A DNA stretch of 64,000 bases, from NCBI GenBank assembly GCA_001600415.1, contig BCJX01000003.1, positions 2,418,761-2,482,760 of the forward strand, in the 5' to 3' direction. Shown here in pieces: positions 45,529-57,057 of this stretch (positions are counted from its first letter, which is position 1; every line of letters begins with the position of its first letter). Both the position numbers and the translations under genes were made by a program. Under the pieces are notes generated by a model. It was given only the letters and a program-made list of their open reading frames with translations, was not told where the DNA came from and did no database searches. Source of the stretch: Pascua guehoae (taxonomy: Eukaryota > Basidiomycota > Tremellomycetes > Trichosporonales > Trichosporonaceae).

Positions 45529-46704
45529 ATGGCGCCTCCACCGAAGTACACGGGTGTGACGATCGTTCTGCAGACCCCAGGCCTGCAATGGCGTTCAAGC
45601 AAGCAAGACCCAAACACCACTGCCGACCGATATTCCCAATCATACTGGCTTGCCCATGCCAACAGCATGCCCGCCGTCACAGCAACGCTCGAGAACGAGG
45701 ACCCCCCAGAGATCGATGTCAAAGTCCCGCGGAGGGGCACGCCAGAGTTGACGTCCGAAGAAGCTATTCTACCGGCTGTGAACCACCTTGTCGCCTCATC
45801 TCTCGCGATGCCCGACACCTTCATCCTTGACGACCTCGAGGTGCTTAGCCTGCGATCGCTCGACGTTGGCCAACTCGGTTCAGACTCGATCGGGATGTGC
45901 ACAGTCGCAGCTTTTATTCCACGTGCATCGCTTGAGTTTATTAACCTGCAAGACGTTGACCTCGACGACACGGACACGGACGCTGCTTTCCTACGTGCCT
46001 TTGAACACAACACGACCATTACCTCTGTATGCAACGAATGCACGCCTCACGGCGGACAACAGGTCTGCAACAGACCCGCCGGACGGTGTCCCGTCGGGGC
46101 CATAGCCGAGGGCATGCCACTACCCGGCAGCGGCCCGCACTGGCAGCATCGCTTTGGCGAATGGTACTGGAGCACGCGCATCGTGTCCATCTGCGCGCGC
46201 AACGCCGCCCTCCGGTCCCGCGTCCACCGGGCCGTCTTCCGCGTCCTGCCGTTCGCGCGGATCATGCTGCGTGGGCAGACCCGCGCGCCCATCCCGCTCC
46301 CATACCACATTATCGAGAACATCGCATTCTTTGCGTCGGGAGGCTACCTGACCCGCGCCCAGCTCAAGCGCCTCTTCGACCACGCCGCCGACGCCGACGA
46401 GACGCAGCGTATCGCCCACGTCCTCGGCGGGGCGGCTCAGCGCGGCACAGACCACTGCGGGCGGATGCGCGACGAGTGGCTCTACAATGGCGGGTTTTGG
46501 TGGGATCTAGGCTACGACGCGGCGCGCGACGAGCTCCAGCACCACGAGCAGCGGTATCGTACGCGTAGTGGGGCACTGCCGCCGTGGCCTAGGCGGGACG
46601 ACGTGCGTGCCCAGCTGGAGTGGTTTGCGTTTAGCCCGCCCAAGATGCGGTGGGCGTACGGCGAGGGCGAGTTTGTACGCACCATCGTCGATACTTATGC
46701 GTAG
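45529..46704 (+). CDS. Unrecognised single-exon protein, 391 residues
   Basis: One uninterrupted frame with good GC-rich codon use in its second half gives 391 residues. The middle has a leucine-rich-repeat-like stretch (LEVLSLRSLDVGQL, then ASLEFINLQDVDLDDTDTD, then FLRAFEHNTTITSV) suggestive of one or two irregular LRRs. It is followed by a cysteine-bearing segment (SVCNECTPHGGQQVCN) and a helical C-terminal part rich in Arg, Trp and Tyr (PYHIIENIAFFASGGYL, YNGGFWWDLGYDAARDELQ). PYHIIENIAFF resembles the first helix of an F-box, though placed late in the protein. No signal peptide or membrane span is visible. I know of no family. A later in-frame Met at 45670 is possible. The absence of introns is unusual beside its intron-rich neighbours. 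Confidence 0.6.
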   Translation: MAPPPKYTGVTIVLQTPGLQWRSSKQDPNTTADRYSQSYWLAHANSMPAVTATLENEDPPEIDVKVPRRGTPELTSEEAILPAVNHLVASSLAMPDTFILDDLEVLSLRSLDVGQLGSDSIGMCTVAAFIPRASLEFINLQDVDLDDTDTDAAFLRAFEHNTTITSVCNECTPHGGQQVCNRPAGRCPVGAIAEGMPLPGSGPHWQHRFGEWYWSTRIVSICARNAALRSRVHRAVFRVLPFARIMLRGQTRAPIPLPYHIIENIAFFASGGYLTRAQLKRLFDHAADADETQRIAHVLGGAAQRGTDHCGRMRDEWLYNGGFWWDLGYDAARDELQHHEQRYRTRSGALPPWPRRDDVRAQLEWFAFSPPKMRWAYGEGEFVRTIVDTYA

Positions 46705-47584
46705 GCGAAAGTTTGTGCGAGTGCTCGTTGTTTGTTGTGTGGTACATAATGTAGCTTGCTCGCCGTTGTCAGGGTGGTCATCTATTCTCTTGGTACGCAG
46801 AATATGGAGACCATCATGTTGAGCTGGGTTCCACGCACGCAGGGCGCCGCTCGCATGGGAAATTTCTTTGCAGAAACAATATAGCGAACACCCCGACTCC
46901 CACCCTTGTCTCGAGATCGTAGGCCTTGATGTACACGGTGGATACTGTAGTGGGATTAAGAGATGGCATTGAGCACGATATCGTACAAGGTACCCTGATG
47001 CACTGCGTCGTACTCGTACCTCGGAGTGATGTAGACAGTGTCCATGCCTTGACCAGTCCTCAACCGCCACTTTGGTCCTGGGTTCAGCGCCGAGGTGCCC
47101 GCCCCATCGCCGACGCCACCTCGTCAAACTGCTCCTCACCTGACGTAGCACTCGTGGCTGGTACTCGTGTGCTCGTTTCTAGCACCGCACCAGCGGCGCT
47201 AGCGGCGCGCTCTCCTCTCCTGAGCCGAAAGTGGCACCAGTTGTCATAAAATAACACCTTTTGAACGCATGGTTTCTGGCTTGCTCTGGCCGATTCTTTT
47301 ACTTTTACTCTCAGCTCAGTACAATTCAACTGCACAGATACTTTTACTCTCAGCTCGGTACAATTCAATTCGACTGAAAAGATACACTCCCTCTCATCGA
47401 CCTCGTGTCTCGTGTTCTAAAGGTACCTCTACTCACACCCGCCCAAGCATGGCGGGTTTCATCCCACCCTTGTCTCCCTGACGAGGCCTGCGCTGCCAAA
47501 AGCAACCGGTACGCATACATTCCAAGCACTCCACCTCCAGCACAGTACAGTACACCGGCCCCGCCCACCCCAACCGACACTTGC
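46705..47584. other. Convergent spacer with 40-nt duplication
   Basis: The 3' flanks of the unknown gene and phenol hydroxylase lie here. A 40-nt-period direct duplication is at 47301-47372; nothing else is evident. Confidence 0.5.
47301..47372. repeat. Imperfect direct duplication, 40-nt period
   Basis: ACTTTTACTCTCAGCTC followed by GTACAATTCAA occurs twice, 40 nt apart, with small differences in the linker. Confidence 0.85.
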
Positions 47585-50500
47585 CTACTTGTTCTGGGGA
47601 ATCATAAACGCGTCGAAAAAGCTTGCAATCTCCCCGGCCCCATCCATGCCAAACACACCCGCCACGTGCTGGTCGGGCCGCACGACGACGACGCCGCCGT
47701 GCGCAATGTCAACCCCGTAGCCCTCGTAGGCGCGCCCGTCGCCGTCGTGGTGGCTGCGCTCGTCGGAGAAGATGGTGTCAAATGCGCGCACGCCGTAGGG
47801 CTTGCGCTTCGGGAGGAGCACAGAGGGGAGGTCGTTGGCGAGGTACTGGACGTCCCTGTGCGGCGTGGCGAATACCGCGAGCGTCTGGATGACACTGTCC
47901 GTGTCGTCGTTGGGCGGGGTGAAGCGCGTAATGGGCCCAGAGGGCGAGGTGAGCGCGTCGCCGAGGGTTTGGAGCGCCGTGAGGGTGCGCGGTGTGCGGA
48001 TGTCGCCCGGGAAGACTGGGGTTAGCGGTGCGTTGGGTGGTGGCATGATGGGCGCAGGAGAGCACTATGTCACTATGGGCGAGTGGACACGACACGGTCG
48101 GGGCGTGGGGCCAATGTGCGTACCCCACACCACATGCACGTTCACGCCGCATCTACGCATTTCGAGCCGCTGGACTCGCCTCCCCACCTCGCCTGACTCA
48201 CTGATGATGCGCCACCGGCCGTCCGCGACGAGCTGCGCCTGCAGCTGGATGCAGTGTGCGTTGAACGCGCCCACAACCTGGTGGTTTTCAAAGTGCTGCG
48301 TGTTAGTTGTATTACTTAAACTCGCAAACGTGACAGGGGCGCTGTGGGAGTACGTCGCAGTACGTCGGTGGGCCCACAAGCAAACGACGCCGGATCATGC
48401 ACGCGCGCCCCACTGGCGCGAGACTCATAACTCACCGACCCAACAATGATATTCTTGGCAATGCGCTCGGCGTGCTTTTGGTCGAGCACGAGCGTGTTGG
48501 GCTCGTACACGACACCAGTGCCGCTGGTAAACTTGATCGACTTGTCGAATGCGGCCTGCATCTCCTGGGGCGTAATGCCCTCCTCGTCGGCCGTCTTGGC
48601 CTTGCCTGTGAAGAGGGCCGAGAACTGGCGGTCAAAGTCGATCAGCGCCTGGGCCGTCTTTTGACGTTCAAGATGGTCTGGCGTTAGTAAAGGTGCTGAG
48701 GCGGTGGGATAGGAGAGGCCTCCTGTGCCAGTGGTATTTGGGAGGCGTCCATCGCCGCGCAGCGGCGACGAACGCTACAACTCACATGTGTGGACGATAT
48801 CCATCTTGGCCTGGCCCTTGAGGACGCTCGCAATCTTCCACCCGAGGTTGAACGTGTCCATCATGGACACATTCATCCCCTGGCCCGCCTTTGGCGAGTG
48901 CGTGTGGCACGCGTCGCCGGCAATGAGGACGTGGTCGTTGTACGCCGAAAAGGTGTCGCACACGCGCTGGCCAATCTCGTAGCACGTGTACCAGTCAATG
49001 TAGGGGAACTCGATCGAGTACGGCTTGAGCACCTCTTTGGTCTTTTCCATGAGCTTTTCAATCGTCACGGCCGCGCGGTCCACGCGCTCCCCGGCCTTGA
49101 GCGAGCCCATTTGCGTGTACACGCGCACCATGCCCTCTTCGCGCGGGACCATGAGCACCGTCCCATGGTTGGCAGAGTGGGCGACGTGCTTCATCCGCGT
49201 CGTTGGGAGCTAAGTGTTAGTAACCAGTGCGTTGGCAAGTTGTGGACGGCCGCAGGGCCAGGCGCCACACTCACGTTCGAGTCGATGATGGCGTCGAATG
49301 CGCCCCAGTAGACGTTGGCAGAGTCGCCCAGGAGCTCGAGGCCGAGGGCCCTGTGGTGTCAGCGCTGTCCCAGGAAGGTGAAGCTTGACAAAAAAACCGT
49401 CGCACGCTCCAAAGACAAGCGAGTAGCAATATCCAGACCCAGCAACACTCACTTCCTCACCCACGACCGCGCACCATCACACCCAACGAGGTACTTGCAC
49501 TGCACCGTCTCCTCGCCCGCATGCTCGCCAGCGGTATCGTTGCCCGCCGTGCTGCTCTCGTCCACAAACAGGTTGGAGCGGTACATGCCGCTCTTGACGT
49601 CGCCGTTGGCAAACTCGGCGGGAGGCGGCAGCTTCTTGAGCGTCACCGTCACGGGGTACGCGGTGGGGTCGTCCAGGCGCGACTCGTCGACCTTGAGCGA
49701 CGTCGGCGTGATGAGGCGCTCGACTTCGAGGTTGTCTGGGGATTAGTATTGGTACCGTCTAGGAGAAGCTGTCTGGGAGAAGGGCTCGTCTTGGAGAAGA
49801 GTTCGTCTAGGACAAGAGTTCGTCTAGGACAGGACTTCGTCTGGGAGAGAGTTCGTCTGGGAGAGAGTTCGTCTGGGAGAGAGTTCGTCTAGGGGAAGGG
49901 TTCATCTAGGAGAAGAGAATCCTCTCGCCGGCGCTCCACACGCTCTGCACACTCTGCACACTCTGCACACTCTGCACACTCTGCACACTCTGCACAGTCT
50001 ACACACTCTGCACAGTCTACACACTCTGCACACTCCGCACACTCTGCACACCGCGAGGTATCCAGTACCCCAGCCCTCTCCGGCACGCGACCCGTCACGG
50101 GTCTCCACTCCACAGTCTGCCACCCCACCCAACCCTCAGTCCCACCGCCACCAAACTCACTGTTCTTCTTCATCGCCTCGAGGAGGATAGCCTCAACCCG
50201 GTCCTGGCCGAGATTGACGTGGCGCACACGCGAGAGCCCCGGCGCAGTCTACAGTCAGAAACAGTCGGGTATAGTACTCACGTCGACGACACGGCTCGTC
50301 TCCTTGATGCCGCCCGTGGCCGGGTCGGGGTCCCAGATGATCACCTCTGGCTGTCAGTCAAGTCCAGAGGCAAATGGCTGTAGAACATGGGACATGGGAC
50401 GTGTGCAGAGCGACGTGCGGTGCAGGCGTGCAGTGCAGTTGTCCTCTTGTGCCCATGCAATGCCCGCATGTCCACTGGCGTCCACTGCCTACGCTACTCA

Positions 50501-50892
50501 CCGGCACACTCGTGCGTCTCGGCGTCAAACTGCCGGTGGACGTTGAGGGCCTCGAATACCTCGCCCGTGCGGCACTGCAGACCTGCCCGTTAGTCGTGCT
50601 CAAGACCAATACTTCGCCACCTGTGCCACCCCACCCTCCCGTACTCGAACATACCATCAGCATGGCCGCGGAGGACCGGGTGGGCCATCTTGTCCACGAT
50701 GCGCGTGTTGACCTTGAGCTTGCTCAGCTGCGTCGCGAGCATGAGTCCCGCTGAGTGTCAGTCGACGTACTCACTCTCCCGGGGAGGTAAGGGGGGTTGG
50801 GGGCTGTTGGCGGGGGGGGGGGGAGGACGGCTGTACTCACCAGGACCGGCGCCGACGATGAGCACGTCGACCTTGTTTGGAGCGTTGGCCAT
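47585..50892 (-). CDS. Phenol 2-monooxygenase (FAD-dependent phenol hydroxylase)
   Basis: Eleven minus-strand exons join in phase to 643 residues: 50841-50892, 50655-50750, 50502-50582, 50282-50346, 50161-50248, 49453-49735, 49275-49350, 48786-49209, 48436-48677, 48202-48295 and 47585-48015. Group A flavoprotein motifs are complete: the FAD GxGxxG (VDVLIVGAGPAGLMLATQL), the DG box YLVGCDGARSWVRK, and the second FAD motif VLIAGDACHTHSPKAGQGMN (about residue 340). The C-terminal thioredoxin-like domain follows (FPGDIRTPRT to the end). It closely resembles the Trichosporon cutaneum enzyme (665 residues), which turns phenol into catechol with NADPH and O2 in the cytosol, the entry to the ortho-cleavage route. 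The fifth intron (425 nt) holds two minisatellites; others are 33-186 nt. A GTGTCT-rich leader precedes the start. Confidence 0.93.
49742..50052. repeat. Two minisatellites inside an intron of phenol hydroxylase
   Basis: The array at about 49757-49912 has roughly nine units related to GTTCGTCTAGGAGAAGA (14-18 nt). The array at 49942-50052 has about twelve CTCTGCACA units with AGTCTACA variants. Both lie wholly in the fifth intron, making it 425 nt long. Confidence 0.85.
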
Positions 50893-52207
50893 GGTGTCTG
50901 TGTCTGTTTGTGTCCTGGTCTGTGTCTGCGTCTGCGTCTGTGTCTGTGTTCGTGTCCGTGTTCGTCTTGGTGTCCGTGTTGCCCTATTCCTCGAGTGTTA
51001 TCCGTGCTGGCCTTCGAGTCTGCGTTCTTGGATACATCCCACATCCATGATTCGCGTCGAGCGTTAATATCATGCTCTGGTCGACTGTCCGGCGCCTTAG
51101 GCGCCGGGTTGATGGATACATGTTCGCATCTGCCCGTCATACCATCCGTGCTATCCGAGGCATCCCCGGTGGATCCTGACATCAGAGGCGAGACGGACAT
51201 GGACCGGTGGCGGCCATGGGCTCGGAAATAGGATATCCCAGCGTGTGGGGATCAGGGCGTGTGGGATGTGGGTGGGACCGGGGCAGGTGCTCAGACGTGC
51301 CTGGCAGCTGGCAGTGGGTAATGGGCTGATCTCGATTTGTGCAACGTGTGGGGCCCATTGCGTCTGCTGGCGGGCAACTGGTGTCGCGTGTGCGGCAACC
51401 TCGGGTGCCTAACCTGATCATCGACTGCAATGGATGCCGCACGGCGCAGCCCGACCACGCGGAGGGCGTTTCCGCATACCCGAGGAATTGCCCTGGCGGC
51501 AGAGCAACTCGCATACCTGGCATACCTACGTCGCTGCCTGAGATCGTCGGCTCGGTGTCCTCCTCGGTTCGCAACCAAAATCCACGGCCGCGGTGTGTTG
51601 CTCCGAGGCGATCAGCTTGTTTGGTTCTGCCTCGTGTTTCAGGCTGGCCATCGAGGCTTCCATGGCCCAACTAGCGCTACCATGCGCTACTTTTGCACTA
51701 TGTTGTGCCAAGCTAATGGCATAGTGGCATGTGGCAACTGCCCGTGTGGGATCTGGGACCAGTGGCACAGCGTTATTCGAGTGCTCCTGGGGCCAGTGAC
51801 CGAAGTGTGTGCGACTGCTACTGGGACGAGTGGTATTGGTGTATTCGAGTGCGCCTGGGACCAATTGTATGAGTGTGTTCGACTCCGAAATGATAACTTG
51901 GCAAGGGCAACTGTCGCGCAAGTCGCGAAGAGGTAAGGCGCATGCAATGCACGTCATGATGCGTGCTCTGACGATCCGCAAGGATGCACGTAGTGGGTAT
52001 GCTGGATTCATGTACGCCAGGTGGGCCAGTAACCTCGCTTCGCTGACACCCCGACACATTATTCTCATCAATTGCGCCCTCCATAACCGCAGGACACTGA
52101 TTGCTTCATACGTTGCATCCGACATACGCACCCTCGCACAGTACACCAAGATATGTGCCGGTCTAGAACCCTCTGTAACAACGGTCTACATCTCCGTCGC
52201 GCTCCAT
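50893..52207. other. Spacer upstream of phenol hydroxylase
   Basis: About 100 nt of GTGTCT/GTCTGC hexamers (50895-50990) lie directly before the phenol hydroxylase start, reading as an AC-rich leader on its own strand. The remaining 1.2 kb shows no exon. The region must contain the phenol hydroxylase promoter, but I recognise no operator. Confidence 0.5.
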
Positions 52208-53567
<1,360 letters not shown>

Positions 53568-53947
53568 GGTGATTTGTGTTTGGAGTGTAAAGAGGACGCG
53601 ATGGACAAAAGAAAGAGACGAGGGGGATAGCACCAAAGATATGTATGTGTCGCCGCGTCGTTCAACAGGAAAGGTCGATCCCGCCGGCTACCACAAGGCC
53701 TCAAGTGCCGGTCCAGACGGCATCGACCGACACCCCTTACCTCAGCCCGGCCCGGCACTATCACGTGACCCCAAGAAAGATTAGGCTCGTGAATCTCACC
53801 TTACAAGGCTCCCCATTCCGTTACTCTGCCTATTCCCTGAAAGTGAACGGCGACCCTCAAAGATCGATGTCACTTGCAACTCGGTTGTTTGCCGCAGCGT
53901 CTCATTCTTGTCGCAGCTCAACTTCTTTGCCATCCACCATCTCCGAC
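53568..53947. promoter_or_regulatory. Bidirectional promoter nitronate monooxygenase / PRP17
   Basis: A 380-nt spacer separates the two divergent start codons. It includes a CT-rich tract on the minus strand ahead of the monooxygenase and no recognisable TATA box. Sharing of regulatory sites is inferred from spacing. Confidence 0.4.
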
Positions 53948-55929
53948 ATGTCGATGCTCCTCGCGGGTTACGAATCATCCGACGACGAAGGAGTTGCCGG
54001 CCCCTCGGTCGTGGTACCATCGTCCACCACTCAGGGAGCTGTGGTCGATGCGGACGACGATGACGACGACGACATCGAGGAGAAGGCAAAGGCGGACGCG
54101 TTTGGGCTCGCCAGCGTCGGAGCAGGCAAGGCGGCGGCGGTCGAAAAGAGCCTCGCGGTGGCAGCGGCACCGGATGTACTCAAGGAGGACCCCAACGACG
54201 TTTCGAGTGCCATCATTACCCGGCCAACAGACAAGGTCATCAACGTCAACATCAAGTATGACGATATGATTCGGCCCGTCCAAGGGCCCAATGACCCGTT
54301 CAACCCTAGCAAAAACAAGGGCATGAACTCACTATCTGGTGGGTCGCGCATTCTTCCGACTGCTTGAGGCTTACCACCAGGTCATGTGGAGGAGCAGGCG
54401 ATGGACAGCTACGAGTTTGCACGGCAACGGCAGACGTTTGATGTTCACGGCTATGCGATTGACCCGTCGATGAACGGTGGCGGCGTCGTCGGAGCAGTCG
54501 ACGCAGCACAGGCGAACGGCTTCCAGCTCATCGACACTGTTAGGCCGAGCAAGAAGGCTCGGAGAGAGATGAAGCGGAAGCGCGAGTCCAAGGGCGACGC
54601 GAGTGTCGTGGACGGTGCCGGCTCGTACAAGGGTCCATGGGCAGAGTACGAGGGCTCCAAGGATGTGGAGGAGGAAGTCGAGGAGGAGGCCGAGGAGTGG
54701 CGCGAAGAGAAGCGGCGCCGCGAAGAGGCAAAGGCGGCGGCTCAGGAGCGCATGAAGGTCGCGCGCGAGGAGAAGAGCATCTTCCACGGCAAGGAGCTCC
54801 ACGACTACGCGGGGCGGACGTACATGCACATCCCTACCGATGTTCCCGTCAAGCTCAACCCGTCCGATGGCACGCCAGCGCCCAACAGCTATCTTCCCGA
54901 AAAGTGCATCCACACATGGACTGGTCACAACAAGGGCGTGTCCGCCGTCCGTCTCTTCCCCAAGAGCGGGCACCTTCTCCTCAGTGCCAGTATGGACACC
55001 AAGATCAAGCTTTGGGACGTCTACCACGAAGGCAACTGCCTGCGTACATTCCTTGGTCATTCGCAGGCCGTCAAGGACATCGACTTCAACAACAAGGGGA
55101 CAAAGTTCCTCTCGTGTTCCTACGACCGCACCGTTAAACTCTGGGACACGGAAACGGGCAAGTGCATTCAGGCGTTCTCAAATGGCAAGGTCGCCAACGT
55201 TGTCAAATTCCAGCCCGACCCCGACAAGCAAAACATCTTCCTGGCTGGTATGCAGGACAAGAAGATCATCCAGGTGAGCTTGACGACACAGAAGCACAGC
55301 TGACATCAGTACGACATGCGCGCGCACGAGATTGTGCAGACCTACGACCAGCACCTTGGTCCTGTGAACACAATCACCTTTGTCGACAACAACCGACGCT
55401 TCCTCACAACCTCGGACGACAAGACGATCCGTGGATGGGACTACGACATTCCCGTCGTCATCAAGTACATTGCTGAGCCGTACATGCACTCGATGCCGTC
55501 GGTGGCCAGACATCCCAGCAACAAGTGGGTTGCGTGCCAGTCGCTCGACAACCAGATCCTCGTCTACTCTGCCGACGGCAGCTTCCGGCAAAACAAGAAG
55601 AAGCGCTTTGCGGGACACACAGTTGCGGGCTATGCGTGCGCAGTCAACTTTTCGCCAGACGGCAAGTACATTTCGTCGGGTACGGGTTCTGGCGACGTCG
55701 TGTTCTGGGACTGGAAGACGGGCAAGATTGTCAAGCGGTTGAAGGCGCACAACCAGGTTGTCATTGACCACGTGTGGCTTCCGAACGAGCATGTGAGTGG
55801 CCGTGACGACGCAGGACCATCGGACCCGAGCACGGGGCCGTGGCCGTGCAATGTGTGGAGCAAAACTGACAAGCGCAGTCCAAGGTGATCACGGCGTCAT
55901 GGGATGGGCTTATCAAGCTGTGGACGTAG
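53948..55929 (+). CDS. PRP17: Pre-mRNA splicing factor Prp17 (Cdc40)
   Basis: Exons 53948-54338, 54381-55273, 55310-55792 and 55879-55929 join in phase to 605 residues. The N-terminus has [15 protein letters not shown] and an acidic run, the conserved NVKYDDM-type segment ([20 protein letters not shown]) and [21 protein letters not shown] charged coiled-coil segment follows, then seven WD40 repeats from [19 protein letters not shown] to [13 protein letters not shown], including [15 protein letters not shown] and [11 protein letters not shown]. Prp17 acts in the spliceosome at the second catalytic step with Prp16, Prp18 and Slu7. A second ATG at 53954 is also possible. Introns are 36-86 nt. 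Its presence beside genes with extreme micro-exons is coincidental as far as I can tell. Confidence 0.95.
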
Positions 55930-57057
55930 ACACAGAGGCATCAATGGCATTAGCGGGCATGGTTAGACGGCATGCATGTATTCTATGGAAGAAGTTTGTG
56001 CAGATTGTCGCCGCTGTTGGTGATATGGAGCAAATGACGAAAGTGTAGTGCGAGTGGCGCCTGGCGGTGGTGGGCGACGGTTTGGCGTGCCTGGTGACCT
56101 TGTTGGGTTTGAGACCTCTGGTAGGGTGGGTGGCGGGGCCTGGCTCGCAAGCTTGAACACTGCGGAAGCAACAGATGGAGCGGCTGGCAGGGGGGACGGC
56201 GTGGTGTGCCATGACATACGAGATGCTCGCCTGTCGCAAGTGTTTGAGCATTTGGTAAAAGGGCATGCACATGAAGAAATTGCACAGTAAGCATGTAGGC
56301 TTTGGGTCAGGGCCATTTGAGTGGAGAGGGTGGGAAGGGTTGATGCATGGTTGATGATGATTCATACCCAGTAGCCTGCAGCCTGGCTGCTGGCTGGCAT
56401 GGCTGGGATGCAGGATGCCTGCAGGCTGCCGGCTGCTGGCGGGCATCAAACCCTGGAACGAAGCCACCCACCCATCCACCATACAGGCCATGCTTGGCTG
56501 GCTGGGCTCGCTGGGCTGGGCTGGGCTCGCTGGCAGCGCTCGATGCATGCAATGCACGCACGCACGCACGCACACACACACTCACTCTACCGCACCAACG
56601 TAACTGTATCACATCAGTCGTCTGTCTGTCCTCCCCCTGCCACCACCACCATCACACACTACACTATACTATACTATACTACTACTACCTTCTTGGTATA
56701 CCTACTTGACGACTGGCAACCCCTTCAACCTCACTTGTAACACACACACCCACACACGCGCGCGCACCCATCAACCAACCCTTGGCATTTCATCACCACC
56801 ATCACCACCACCACCCTCGCACCCTTGTCTCTTGCATTCAACGCCATTCCCCCATCCCATTCTTCCTCCACATCACCGTCGACATCATCCGCGACGGTCG
56901 CGCCACCCATCCCTCACACGACACCACAACCACCAAGCGTCGCCCGTGCCGCCTGGGCCTCGACATCCCCGTTCCCACAGGCCGCGGCGGCCTACGCGAC
57001 ACTGTACTGCGTCGTTGACAAGCGCTTGCCACCGTCTGCTCTTACTCTGCGCCCACC
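55930..57057. other. Spacer with microsatellites and MUB1 leader
   Basis: No exon is supported. Short arrays include CTGGCTGG/GGCTGGCA blocks (56385-56540), ACGC then AC units (56547-56580), TATAC pentamers (56662-56685) and CACCAT/CACCAC runs. Long open frames here and into the next gene are composition artefacts. Confidence 0.5.

Noticed and set aside
49942..50052. CRISPR-like short repeat array
   Set aside because: The units are contiguous nine-base repeats with no spacers, inside a eukaryotic intron.
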